From: Diadema setosum
Taxonomy: Eukaryota > Echinodermata > Echinoidea > Diadematoida > Diadematidae
Assembly (NCBI RefSeq): GCF_964275005.1
Contig: NC_092701.1
Location: 10,163,453-10,227,452 of the forward strand
Reading direction: 5' to 3'
Length of the DNA: 64,000 bases
How positions within the stretch are numbered: the first letter of the stretch is position 1; the number at the start of each line of letters is the position of its first letter. The notes beneath the pieces are model-generated. The model was given only the letters and a program-made list of their open reading frames with translations. It was not told where the DNA came from and searched no databases. A program made the translations under genes and the position numbers. Shown piece by piece: positions 1 through 10,937 of this stretch.

Positions 1-469
1 ATGTAGAAATCACGTTCGTATATAAACGCACCTATACACACACAGAGACACACACACACGCCATATCCCTCTTTTTTGTGTGTTGGAGACCACATTGCTT
101 CGACTGCAGCAAATTTTGCAGGTTGACTTTGTCAAAGCGATCATAGTATGTAATGACGACGACTGAGGTGTTGTACTTTGAACAATTGTCTTTCAAGACG
201 ATGTCATTGTTTTGTAATTTGATGACGTCATTACATTGAAAATTGTGATTAAAGGCAAGGTATCAAAACCACCCGATTATAGGTTTTATGTCTGCGGGAC
301 GTATTTTTCCCAAGTTGCCAGAAATGGCATAGCGACCTCAGTCGTTACAAGGCCGCTTTTCCGTCTAGCAATGCAATAGATGTTCACACGGCCACGTTAG
401 TTGAGTGGGCATTGACTTTCCCCCTGTTATATCTATACATTGTTGTTGTTTTTTTTGTCTTACCATTTC
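1..469. other. Non-coding stretch, no gene seen
   Basis: No convincing coding frame or RNA gene is visible. A short CA/CACA-rich run sits near 41-59 and a T-run near 450. The rest is unremarkable mixed sequence. Confidence 0.5.
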
Positions 470-728
470 CGTGGATGACCCGTGGCCGAGTGGTTACAGA
501 AACGGTTTCGCATGCACGCTCAATATAACTTCAAGGTGCCTATATCACATTCTTTTCTTTGTCGATCACAGATGACTGTCATCTGATGACCACAAGCGTA
601 TCACCTAACTCGTCCTCAATGTGACGAGTTTTCATGTCTCGTTATTCTTTGTCTTTGTACTTTTTGAAGTTTGCATTCAAATTGCATTTGATTGAATGCA
701 GAAATAAAAGCAAACAAACAAACAAGTA
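470..728 (+). mobile_element. SINE-like element, candidate
   Basis: The left end carries a tRNA A-box-like TGGCCGAGTGG near 483-493. The right end finishes with GAATGCAGAAATAAAAG followed by a (CAAA)n tail, the normal shape of a tRNA-derived SINE. No intact B box is visible, so the tRNA-like head is decayed or absent. The 3' end resembles the 3' end of the non-LTR element at the right of this window (AAATGCAGAAATAAAA), which would fit a SINE copied by that LINE's machinery. This is inferred from one short match. Confidence 0.35.
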
Positions 729-780
729 AAAGGCTAGCACAAGCAATCTATTGCTAGCGTTTATGCATCCGGCCCAATCT

Positions 781-1193
781 CTACTTCGGTAGCGTGACGA
801 ATTTGCACCTGCCAGTATGTAATTTTCCCTTTCGTGGAACACCCTGTACAGGAGTATTTCATAATTGACATGTAGATGGCGCCGTTCATCCTGTCGCGTC
901 GGTCTCGTGTGGGCATTCTTTGCCTAGTGCACTGTCGGTCTCGTGGGCTTTCTTTGCCTGGCCCTATTGTCGGTCTGGTGAGCCTTTTTTGCCAACTGTT
1001 GGTCTCGTGAGCCTTCGTAGGATTAGTAAGTATAGGAGGTAGGCCGTAAACTATGCCTAGTGTCGGTCTCGTGGGCATTCTTGGCGTAATAGTGTCGGTC
1101 TCGCGAGCCTTTTGCGCATATTATAGTGTCGAACCGATGGGCTGTATGACTCGTGAGCCGTATAACTCGTGGTTTGTATGACTCATGGACCTA
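781..1193 (+). repeat. GTCGGTCTCGTGGGC minisatellite locus, copy 1 (left part)
   Basis: After a flank that matches the flank of the copy near 32.4 kb (GGAACACCCTGTACAGG, then ACATGTAGATGGCGC), units of roughly 29-31 bp follow, built on GTCGGTCTCGTGGGC/GAGCC plus TTTCTTTGCCTAGT. Shorter units of the form TGTATGACTCGTGAGCC end the array. It breaks off where the inserted elements at 1197 and 1397 begin; its missing right end is found at 12332-12390. Confidence 0.8.
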
Positions 1194-1196
1194 TAG

Positions 1197-1373
1197 GGCC
1201 CCGTTGCAAGAAAGTTGCAATCAATTGCAAATAATTGCTAATTTTGAAACAACCATTCTGATTGGCTCAGGGTCTGCCCTATTAAGAAGACATGCATGCA
1301 ACAATGATTTTGATTGGCCAGTGACAATCAGTTGCAAGTTGCGTTTAAACGCAAAATTTCTAGCAACGGGGCC
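1197..1373. mobile_element. MITE with GGCCCCGTTGC inverted ends
   Basis: The element starts GGCCCCGTTGC and ends with the exact reverse complement, flanked on both sides by TAG (1194-1196 and 1374-1376), a likely 3-bp target duplication. The inside is rich in TTGCAA motifs. It has no coding capacity. A 3-bp target duplication would suit PIF/Harbinger-type elements, but the superfamily is not settled. Confidence 0.7.
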
Positions 1374-1411
1374 TAGCTACTGTACTTTTGATGCCGCACT
1401 GCAAAAAGTCC

Positions 1412-1850
1412 GGTGTTAAATATGAAACACAGAGCTGGTGTTAAATTTCCGGTGCTCATTCATGGTGTTAGATTAACACCTCCGGATGTCATTTCAAAAT
1501 ATAAAATTTATTTTTTTTTTGGATAGTTTCTTAGTTACTGGATTTCTTGTTAATTCTAAACTTCAACAAGACGATGAAGAATTTTCCGATAAAGTACTTG
1601 ATTTTTGAAAAAAAAAAAAAACGTGTAAACAAATTTACACCACAGTAACGCCAGTTGGTGTGGTCTCCTATTGAAGCTGGACGGGTGTTAGAGATCTATA
1701 CCATTGAAATTAACACCACCAATATCAAATCAACACCATGCGGTGTCATTAATGAATTAACACTAGCGCAGTGTCAAAAATAGTTTTTGTATCACCAGCT
1801 ACAGTGTCAAATTAACACCACGAAGTGCCAGGTGAACACTTTTTAACACC
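1412..1850. repeat. Subterminal GTGTTAA repeats of the CACTA-like element (left)
   Basis: The motif GGTGTTAAAT and its inverse ATTAACACC recur at least eight times. A short counterpart is at the right end (about 12250-12318). Clustered short repeats at this position are typical transposase-binding regions in CACTA elements. Poly-T and poly-A runs interrupt them. Confidence 0.6.
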
Positions 1851-1865
1851 TCCCTTATAAAAAAA

Positions 1866-3868
1866 AACCATGGTTTTACAACCGTAACTATGGTATAACC
1901 ATGGTTATGGACGGTTTTACAATGGATCGATGGTAGTCCATGATTTTTAATTCATATCCATGGTAAATGTGTGGCGAAAGTGTGGTAATACCATTGTTAA
2001 AATACCATAGTTATGATAACATGATAAAACTTTCATTTTACGACGGTTTTAAAACCATGGTGAAAAAATCATTGTTATACCACAGTTTTAAGAAATTAAT
2101 AAAACAATGGTGAGAAAACCACGACAAAACCATCGTTCTACTTTGGTAAAAATAACATAATAATATAACAATGGTTGTAACCATGGTTTCACAATAGTAT
2201 AAAAACAATGGTTAGGAAACCATGGTGTAACTCTCGTTCTACCAAGGTTGAAAACCATCGTTATTAAACCATGATTTCATCATGGTTTTATGATAGTGTA
2301 AAAAAGATAGTAATAAAACCATGATTGTAACCATGGTATTATGATAGCACAAAAACACTAGTTATAATACCATGGTTAAACTTTCGTTTTACAAAGGTTA
2401 AAAATGATGGGTATTAACCATGATATTAACCATGGTTTTATCATAGTTAAAAAATGATGGTTATATAACCATGGCTCTAACAGTGGTTTAATGAAAGTGT
2501 TTTAAAACCATGGTTAAAAAATTATCGTTATACCACAGTTTTAAGAAATTAAAAAAAACAATGGCGAGAAAACCACAACAAGACTATCGTTCTACTTTGG
2601 TCAAAATAACATAATAATATAACAATGGTTGTAACCATGGTTTCACAATAGTATAAAAACAATGGTTAGGAAACCATGGTGTAACTCTCGTTCTACTAAG
2701 GTTGAAAACCATCGTTATTAAACCATGATTTCATCATGGTTTTATGATAGTGTAAAAAAGATAGTAATAAAACCATGATTTCAACCATGGTATTATGATA
2801 GCACAAAAACACTAGTTATAATACCATGGTTAAACTTTCGTTTTACAAAGGTTAAAAATGATGGGTATTATAACCATGATATTAACAATGGTTTTATCAT
2901 AGTTAAAAATGATGGTTATATAACCATGGCTCTAACAGTGGTTTAATGAAAGTGTTTTAAAACCATGGTTAAAAAATTATCGTTATACCACAGTTTTAAG
3001 AAATTAAAAAAAAATGGTGAGAAAACCACAACAAGACTATCGTTCTACTTTGGTAAAAATAACATAATAATATAACAATGGTTGTAACCATGGTTTCACA
3101 ATAGTATAAAAACAATGGTTAGGAAACCATGGTGTAACTCTCGTTCTACTAAGGTTGAAAACCATCGTTATAAAACCATGATTTCATTATGGTTTTATGA
3201 TAGTGTAAAAACAATAGTTATAAAACCATGATTTTAACCGTGGTTTTATGATAGCACAAAAACACTAGTTATAATACCATGGTTAAACTTCGTTTTACAA
3301 AGGTTGAAAACGATGGCTATTAACCATGATTATATTAACCATGGTTTTATCATAGTTAAAAAATGATGGTTAGGCTATATAACCATGACTTTAACAGTGG
3401 TTTAACAAAAGTGTGAAAACAACGGTTTTAAACAATCGTTCAAATTCCATTTTAGCAAGGAAAACGATGGTCATAGCTACACCAGGATTTGAACCATGGT
3501 TTTATCATAGTGTGATGTGCAAAGGATGGTTATGAAACATTGATTGGTTCTACGAACCGTGGTTTCATGATAGTGAAGAGGCGGTTAAAAAGCCATATGA
3601 TTTTCACCATGGTTGTATGATAGCTCATAAGAACAGTGGTTATAAAACCGTGGTTTAACTTCTGTTTACCCACGGTTGAAAAAGTGGTTATTTTTTAACA
3701 ATCAATGGTTTCAACCGTGGTTTCATGCTGATCAGATATAGAGTGCGGAAAAACCATATTCTAGAATTTCTAACCATGGAACCTTGTATGATAGCATAAG
3801 AACAGTGGTTATTAAACCATGGTTAACTTTTTGTTTTACCAAAGTTTAAACCACGTGCACTAGCCATG
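1866..3868. repeat. AACCATGGTT palindrome array (left), with higher-order repeat
   Basis: About 2 kb of degenerate units of about 25-35 bp, each centred on AACCATGGTT or close variants. A higher-order unit can be followed by the marker AATAACATAATAATATAAC at 2151, 2605 and 3058, giving a period of 453-454 bp. Units further right (after about 3450) are more diverged. No coding frame is present. Confidence 0.85.
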
Positions 3869-4658
3869 ATTATTGAATGATGTCGATCACAAAAATCAAT
3901 ATGAAAACTCATAATTTGATGGCCGCAATGCCAATGCAAGTCATGACGGACATTCATCTAACGCAACCACCAGCACCCGTTTGGCTTCAACAGGATTATG
4001 TAAACAAACAGTAGTCTTACCATTGCAAACAAAAAGCTGCTTCACTTGCTTGATTTACAGCATTCCTAAAATGCAACATCTATTCACTACGGAATAAAGC
4101 ACATAAAAAACCTTAAATGAGATTACATACTCGTGAAAAAATAAAAAAAAGGTAGTAACCCATTGCCGCCCGTTCGATCCCCGTAGCTTTGACATGTACA
4201 CACAACAATAGAAAACTATATGAATGCAATCGGCGTGTAGTAATTGTGTACGATGAATGGGAGATCCGGGTTGTTGATATGAGGCTCGTTCGTACCAAAG
4301 ATCACAACAAAAATATATTTCAAAATATATGGAGCATAAAAAATATTGACACATTAAAAAAAAATTTAATTTGCAATAAGAAAAAGTTTTAAACATATAT
4401 TTTTTAATTCAAAACCAAAAAATTAATGATTACAAGTTTTCTTGATAATAATGTAACGTAAGAGGTCATGTGCGTGTTGTTGTTGTCGCTGATTGAACCT
4501 TACGTGTATGTACTGCTGAACCGTTAGTCCGCGACCGCGCTCAAAAACCACACACACGGATACGATGATTTGCTGTTCATCATTTCAAACGCTCTTTCGT
4601 GATGATCTCTGACCGGAGTCAAACATCTCGACGTACGAACCATCTGATATTTTCAGAA
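3869..4658. other. Interior of CACTA-like element, no gene seen
   Basis: AT-rich sequence without a convincing coding frame. Several short frames on both strands around 4055-4396 overlap each other and show no motif. CTGATATTTTCAG lies directly before the ATG at 4659. Confidence 0.4.
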
Positions 4659-4720
4659 ATGGCTAGCAAACGGCCCCTAAGAAAAAGAGGAACTGCTCCT
4701 TTGGGATTCTTCGAGGAAGG
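4659..4720 (+). CDS. Candidate first coding exon, unknown protein
   Basis: An ATG in good context (AGAAATGG) opens a basic N-terminus, MASKRPLRKRGTAPLGFFEE, and the frame stops four codons later unless it is spliced. If it is cut after GAGGAAG (weak donor GTTGGT), the phase fits exactly the acceptor at 9124, giving a joined product of about 73 residues. I do not recognise the protein. It lies inside the CACTA-like element, so it could be a captured host exon, an element gene, or chance. The weak donor is the main argument against it; a second possible donor (GTAACT) lies 11 nt downstream. Confidence 0.22.
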
Positions 4721-5231
4721 TTGGTCAACGTAACTTTTAATACATTATTAGTAGACCTAATCTTAGCTAAAATAATTACCACTGATACCAGCGAGATTTG
4801 CATTGAATTGTCCCGACCGACCCGGGGCCGGCAGCGGCCCTGCCCCTGCTGTGCAAATTTCGCATGATCGTATCAAGTGGGGATAACCAGTCCAGTAGAC
4901 TGTTCTGTATCTGAAAGTGTGACTGAGTCAGTGAGTGTGAGAGTATGACATGAGAGCTCAAGAATTTGGAATGAGTTGTTCTAACTCAGCTACTGTATAT
5001 GTACTGAACTGTTAGTGTTACTGTGTCACGTAAATTCTACAAGTTATCTACGGTAACTAGATTCTATACACAACCCAGTCGCTGTAGACAGTGTAGATCT
5101 AGTAATGGTTGGGGCACCACCTATCGGCAGGGCACCTTCCCATCGGCACCCTGCGTATCATGGCTGTTTGCGTATAGAACGAAAAGGTACGCACGGGATT
5201 GAGTGTCATGAGCTATAAAAACAATAAAAAC

Positions 5232-5640
5232 GAAGAAACGAAAATCAAACTCAAACAAACCAAGCTAAAAATTACACATCCGCTCAGTAACGACGCATGC
5301 CATGGCTGTGAAATTCACGTGTATTAACGTGTTACCTATGGCCTGTGAAATTCACGTGTATTACTATTACCTATGCTGTGAAATTCACGTGTATACCTAT
5401 ATAGGGGGTGCCGATCGCAAGGTTCCCTTTTTAGCTGCGCGAAGAAAATCAAACTCAAACAAACCAAGCTAAAAATTACACATCCGCTCAGTAACGATGC
5501 ATGGCTGTGAAATTCACGTGTATTAACGTGTTACCTATGGCCTGTGAAATTCACGTGTATTACTATTACCTATGCTGTGAAATTCACGTGTATACCTATA
5601 TAGGGGGTGCCGATCGCAAGGTTCCCTTTTTAGCTGCGCG
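5232..5640. repeat. Recent tandem duplication, two units of about 200-209 bp
   Basis: Two nearly identical units start at about 5232 and 5441, each opening with GAAGAAA and ATCAAACTCAAACAAACC and ending TTTTTAGCTGCGCGAAG. Each unit holds three copies of CTGTGAAATTCACGTGTAT, which is itself built on the palindrome GTGAAATTCAC. The near-identity suggests a young event. Confidence 0.85.
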
Positions 5641-5964
5641 AAGAAAACGAAACGCACGCGCTAAAATTGTGCTATTTTAAAACGGAGATTCATAATCAAC
5701 GAGACGGTCACGACATTCAAAACTGCAGTATTTATGGCATATTTGAGGTAAGAATTAGGCGGATTTGTGTTATATTTTTAGAATAAACAAGCTACAGATC
5801 TTTAGGGTGACGATACGTGGTACCCCCAACCCTACTAGTAGCGACAGGCTATAATTTATTCGCACAGCGTACTCTAACAGCGTCTGGTCGGGCTAACAAG
5901 ACGGTAGTCGGTAGTTCTAACAGTTAGGCGTAATCCCTAACAATGTTAGTAGGCATAGGCCTAC

Positions 5965-6129
5965 CTCATATTGGGTGGTGATATCAGGTTCAGTGCAAGC
6001 TACATCAACAACACTATTTTCTGCTAACTCTGTTAGGACTTCTAGTGGTAACTGCTCCAGTGAATCAAGATAATCAGTAGAAGCTACGCTAAGACACAAG
6101 GGCTTACTCCTGCGAACTAGTACGCTCAT
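5965..6129 (-). CDS. Candidate exon, minus strand, unknown protein
   Basis: On the minus strand a 55-codon frame starts at an ATG at 6129 and ends exactly at a usable donor (GAG then GTAGGC). It contains a leucine-rich acidic stretch (YLDSLEQLPLEVLTELAEN) that looks more protein-like than its surroundings. A second, shorter start just upstream (MAEWRQYFAHE) is in another frame and also runs into a donor (GTAAGC). I found no further exons downstream and recognise no family. It lies inside the CACTA-like element; it may be a captured fragment or chance. Confidence 0.2.
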
Positions 6130-7061
6130 GGGCGAAATACTGACGCCATTCCGCCATTGAAAGCAACAGACCGATAGATTGATTAGAGGGCGTACTGTAT
6201 ATTACGCGATCATGATATCAGTGCCGTATCACTGGGTCCTCGTATTTCTGTCTCCCTTTCATTTTTCCCCTTTTTAGGGGGCATACTTAACAGGGGAAGA
6301 TATGTACCGATGTATGTACTTAGAATCTTGTTTTGTCGTAAAGAAATATCATTCCTGTCTAACCGTGAAATGTATTTGAAAAAAATGTCATTTACTTTCC
6401 AATCGCAATCTGCAGGCCCACAAAGTTTGAGCTGAAGTAGGTAGACCAAACTATGTTTCGGGAGGGAGAGAGAAATGAGATAGGTGGCGTTTGTCAGCTC
6501 AAATACAAACTTGCTGAGGGACTACTGATAAAAAAGTAATTACATTACTTCAATTTTTTTTTTTTTTTACATATCGACAGAAAATATACTTTTTGTGATA
6601 TTTTGAGGTCTGAAATGCAATTCTACCGCTGTGTGCTTCCTTTTAAAATGAAGAAAATGAAAGGAAGGTAGGGTTTGCTCCATAGGCTCACGTGTTTAAG
6701 AAGCTTGCGGTATTATTACTAAATTGGCTGCCATTGGGCTCCATGTTGGGCTCCCGCTCCATGCCGTACTACACCCGTTTGCGTGCGAAGTCGCGAGAGT
6801 ACGCCCTCTTAGCTTCTATACTCTTTGATTGTGTCTCGGCACTAACTTAAGCACTGGCAGCCACTGGCACTGGCGATAAAACTGAAGTGAACTTGAAGTC
6901 CGTAGGTGCTGGTAGGATGACCTCAAAAATATGTCATAAATTTCTGGTTGCTAGTGCTGGGCAAACTTGTGAAAGATTCGTCTGTCCGAAGGAGGAGTCT
7001 TTTATTTTTTTTTTTTTTTTGACGTTACTTATGGCTCTCTACCTCCGGACTATGTCTATAG
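6130..7061. other. Interior of CACTA-like element, no gene seen
   Basis: Mixed sequence with long T runs near 6550 and 7003. No supported coding frame or RNA gene. Confidence 0.4.
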
Positions 7062-7209
7062 GAGGGGATCCGTAAAGCCAGATGCAGTCTCTGCTCTGTG
7101 GAACATATCCCCGTCGACGAGATACAGACCAATCTTTCGGTCAAGTGCTGGGCTTGGTGTTGAAATCAAAGAATGTCGTCTGCTGAACCTAGCTCCGCCA
7201 TTTCGTAGT
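7062..7209 (+). CDS. Exon-like open stretch, unknown
   Basis: A T-rich tract followed by CTATAG could serve as acceptor, and the open frame ends at AGT followed by GTAAGA, a good donor. The translation (for instance RYRPIFRSSAGLGVEIKE) is free of stops both in and around this span, but no domain is recognisable. Its splice phases (2 in, 0 out) do not connect directly to either neighbouring candidate exon. Probably chance or a remnant. Confidence 0.15.
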
Positions 7210-7581
7210 GTAAGAGTTAGGCCTGTAGCATGTACATTTTATGCTAATGCAATGGTCACCCACGCCACGAAACGTAGGCCCTACACGAGCATGTGGCTTC
7301 ATAAATCTGAGCCTGGAAGCATAAAATTAAATATTAAGTTGTGTTTTGAAGAATGGTTGAAATTTGGGGCATTTTAGTCTGTCTTCCTCACTTTGTGTCT
7401 AAAAACTAAGCAGTCCTGCATCTTTTAATATTCGAGTGTAATCATGCGCCATCACTTTTCATCGTGCGATTCTCACGGACCTTGCGATGCTGCGATTCCA
7501 ACACCTATTGCTGGGGATCAATAACTTTGATAAGTATCGCTTAGTTAATCCGACCGTCGGTGTTGGAGCTCAATTTAAGTC

Positions 7582-8765
7582 AGTCATTTGGGAGCTAGCA
7601 CTAGCGCTGATCTTGAAATCCCCCAATGGCAAAGGATGCTGTATTTTGTAATTTGTATGTTATACCAGTATATCATTCACCTAACGGATTGTTGTGTGAT
7701 TTTTCTGGCAAACCTTATTTTTCTTCTCTCAATCATTAATAGGTGTATTATTGTTATGTCGTGTGTTTTTTTTTTTCCTCATCAGAATCAAAGATTGACT
7801 GTGCAAGTGGCTGATGTGAGAAGGTGCTTCCATAGAAGACTTGCAGTCCATAGAAGACTTGAGGTCCATCCATGACCATTGATCGTGCTGTCCACTAGCT
7901 TGCTCCTTTCATGGGTACAAGTACATGATACACATGCAGCGCTGATTTACATCAATATGTGTACATGGCATCCTCCTGGCTGAATTCTGGTGCAAAGAAG
8001 TGGATCATCTGATGTCATGTTTTTTCCCGTTTGACCATGTCATCAAGGAGAAGGTATTCCTTTTTCTTTGTTTCTTTATTTCAACCCAGTATGGTTCATT
8101 AGGAATTTGAACATATCGCTGTAACATACCCAAATTCTTGTGCAACATCCTCAAAAACCAGCAGCATGCTATGCGACATTGTAGAATATTTGGGAGTCTT
8201 TTATTCCAGCCGTCATTTGGGAGCTAGCACAAGCACCAAACTTTAAATCATCCAATGCTGTATTTTGTATGTTACATCATTTTCCTGTGTGATTTTTCTG
8301 CCTAACCTTATTTCACTTCTCTCAATCATCACTATTATCGTTATGTTGTGTTATCTTTTTTTTTCCTCATCAGAATCAATGATTGATTGTGCCAGTGGCT
8401 GACACGAGAAGGTTTCTCCATAGAAGACTTCAAGTCCACCCATGACCATCGATCAGGCTGTCCCCTAGCTAGCTCCTTTCATGGGTACAAGTATATGCAG
8501 TGCTGATACGTGTATGGCATCCTCCTGGCTGAATTCTGGTGCAGAGAAGTCCCTCTACTGATGTCATACTTTCTCCCGCTTTTCCATGTCATCAAGGGTA
8601 AGATACTCCTCTTTCTTTCTTTCTTTGTTTCTTTTTTTTCAACCCATTATTAGTGTAGTTCATGAGGAATTTGAGCATTACACTGCAGCATACCCAAATT
8701 CTTGTGCAACATCCTCAAATACCAGCAGCATGCTATGCAGCATCCTAAAATATTGGCAACCTGCT
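7582..8765. repeat. Diverged tandem duplication, two units of about 560-630 bp
   Basis: The unit at 7582-8210 and the unit at 8211-8765 share TCATTTGGGAGCTAGCAC at the start and CCCAAATTCTTGTGCAAC near the end. Both contain a pyrimidine tract plus CATCAG (acceptor-like) and, about 200-270 nt on, ATGTCATCAAGG before GTATTC or GTAAGA (donor-like). Between them a frame reading GILLAEFWC is kept in both copies, but upstream stops break it in both. It could be an old duplicated non-coding exon or decayed coding sequence. Confidence 0.65.
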
Positions 8766-9123
8766 TAAAATAGAATGTGATCAATTTTTGAAAAACATCA
8801 AATTACTCTAGGCAATTTGTGCACAATACATGATATGGAATGTGGAACGTAATGGCTTCACCTGTATGTGGCACTTAGGGGTTAAAATGATTGTAAAAGT
8901 ACACTGTATTTTAAACAGTATCTCTCCAGCACATTAGAGTGATGAAATGATGGCTAGGTGTACCACATCAATCTAATCCCATTCTTATGTTTTTTTGCAA
9001 GGTAACTATTCTGTGCAAGAATTTTGTGTGTTGAGTATTTGAAGTAGAGTTTAACACGTACTACATGTTATTATTATTTTAAAAAAATAATAGCGTAATG
9101 AATAAATTCTCAGTTCGTTGCAG

Positions 9124-9281
9124 GAGTGATCTTCCCCAAGAAAATTCTCACGGCTCACGGTTGCAAAAGAAGGACATCTCAAGGCTCCACAACGACAAAG
9201 GGCACACTAACCAAGCTATATCAAGACCTAGTTCCTGCGAAGCCTCATCCAGAAGTTGCACCAAAGCTTACTGCTGGATAG
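9124..9281 (+). CDS. Candidate terminal exon, unknown protein
   Basis: An acceptor (TTCGTTGCAG) precedes a 51-codon frame ending in TAG. The frame is lysine-rich and ends in a proline-rich tail: GVIFPKKILTAHGCKRR, then TKLYQDLVPAKPHPEVAPK. It enters in phase 1, which matches the candidate exon at 4659-4720. An overlapping longer frame on the same strand gives no better match to any family. I do not recognise it. It lies inside the CACTA-like element. Confidence 0.22.
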
Positions 9282-9869
9282 TCTTGGACAGTAGAAGTAC
9301 AAGGACAGTTTTCAAAGCATGTGAAGTGTGCATGTATGCTCTCATGTCAGGACTGTTGGTTGCTAGATAATTTTTTTTTTTTTTTTTTTGATGCTGTTTT
9401 GTTCTGTTGTCCAGTGCTCCTGGTGTCACTTAAGTCCAAATTTGCATTATCTATACAATTCAAAGCTACTAATGATCATGTACATCAAACATGCACTAAT
9501 ATATGTACACTGTATTTAATTATCCAACTAATTCTTTGCAGGTGATATTCTTATAGTTTTAAATCATGTGACTGGCAATAAGCCATACCCACGTACAGTC
9601 AAGATGCTGCTCATGAAGCAATAAAAAGCTACTTTTCAATCGTAACAGCAAAGTGAGCAAATGTGCATTCTTATGTCTTATTTGTTGTCTGAGGTTCAGT
9701 AAGAGTACATGTTCTTCATTGATTTGTTTACATAAACCTACAGTTTTGCAACTGGAAATAATGTGATATTTGTATGATACTTTGACTTCTCACACCCAGC
9801 TGCTGAAAAATAACTTTTGAATGTATAATCATAATTGACTGTTTCTACCCTTGTGTACTTTCTTATTCT

Positions 9870-10321
9870 AAAGGTGCCTAGACCCGGTAGTTGCTGCAGC
9901 GCTTTTGGATGAGAGTGCCGATCACCATTAGCATTGATACAAAGACTGCCGAAATTGAGCTGTCTTCAACGGTAAAGCGCGTAGGTGTTGCTAGGTAATG
10001 TTGCCTTCATTGTCTTCTCTGCGTGTCAGACAGTCCGTAGAATTTGAATGCCAGGGTGCATGCTTCTTTGTTTGACTTCAGAGAAAAAAATATTAAAGCT
10101 GTCATCATCAGCAGTGGATTGGACTTCTTCGGACTCATGGAAATGGGTCAAAGCGTAAGCGCTAACGATAAAGAGGAGTCGATAGCATAGGTCTCTCAAG
10201 GAAGCTTGTGCCGTGCGCCGTGTACGCTAACGATACAGAGGAGTTGATAGCATAGGTCTCTCAAGGAAGCTTGTGCCGTGCGCCGTGTACGCAAGCAAAC
10301 CACCGGGTCTATGTGCCTTTA
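9870..10321. mobile_element. MITE with AAAGGYRCCTAGACCCGG-type ends
   Basis: The left end (AAGGTGCCTAGACCCGGTAG) and the inverted right end (AAGGCACATAGACCCGGTGG) are imperfect inverted repeats about 20 bp long. It has no coding capacity and is nested inside the CACTA-like element. It contains the 65-bp tandem duplication listed next. Confidence 0.6.
10161..10290. repeat. 65-bp perfect-period tandem duplication
   Basis: GCTAACGATA at 10161 and again at 10226 start two 65-bp units that differ at only a few positions; each ends GCCGTGCGCCGTGTAC. Confidence 0.9.
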
Positions 10322-10937
10322 AATGCTAATGACAGTACAGTCAACTCCAGTCAGTCAGTTTTGACTGAAAAAGCACATCAAATTTGGCAATGTTTGACTT
10401 CTGCATGTTCAGAGGAATACACATGACTAGGCCATAAAAATTGGGACTTATTGGTTTCCTCAATTTGGCCATAGTGTATTCGATATACATGTATGTTTTG
10501 GGGAGAGCTTTGGCTGTGTGAAAGTCAATGCTGGTAAGAGCATCGACCTACATGTACTCGTTGCTACATATAGCTTCTTTTATTAAACAGTGAATCAATT
10601 AACACTTACAATCTGCACCCATCCACCAACACACACATGGAAGTCAGTTTTTAAATACAGCTGTACATATTTTTTAGACTATAGCTAGAAGGAAAATACA
10701 TGTAATAGAGAATTGGTTTTCTCCTGTTTCAGAGTCCAGGTTCATATACATGTTTACAAATGTACTGTATCACAATACATATGTATAGGAATTGTAAGAA
10801 TTATTCTGCTCCAGGTAATTTACTGAAAATATTTTTATTTCATCACTTTATGTGAAGACTCTACTGTGCTATTTATTGATCATTATTCATCAAATAGCAA
10901 AGCAATTGTGGAAAAATATATTTCTCCAACCAAATTT
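10322..10937. other. Interior of CACTA-like element, no gene seen
   Basis: AT-rich sequence with scattered ACATGTA motifs. No coding frame or RNA gene is supported. Confidence 0.4.

Noticed and set aside
478..520. tRNA gene
   Set aside because: Only an A-box-like segment is present; no B box, no cloverleaf can be closed.
781..1193. CRISPR-like look of regularly spaced GTCGGTCTCGTGGGC
   Set aside because: Units are contiguous minisatellite repeats with no unique spacers, in a eukaryotic setting.
4160..4190. B-box-like CGTTCGATCCCCG as a tRNA
   Set aside because: No A box or acceptor stem at a suitable distance upstream.
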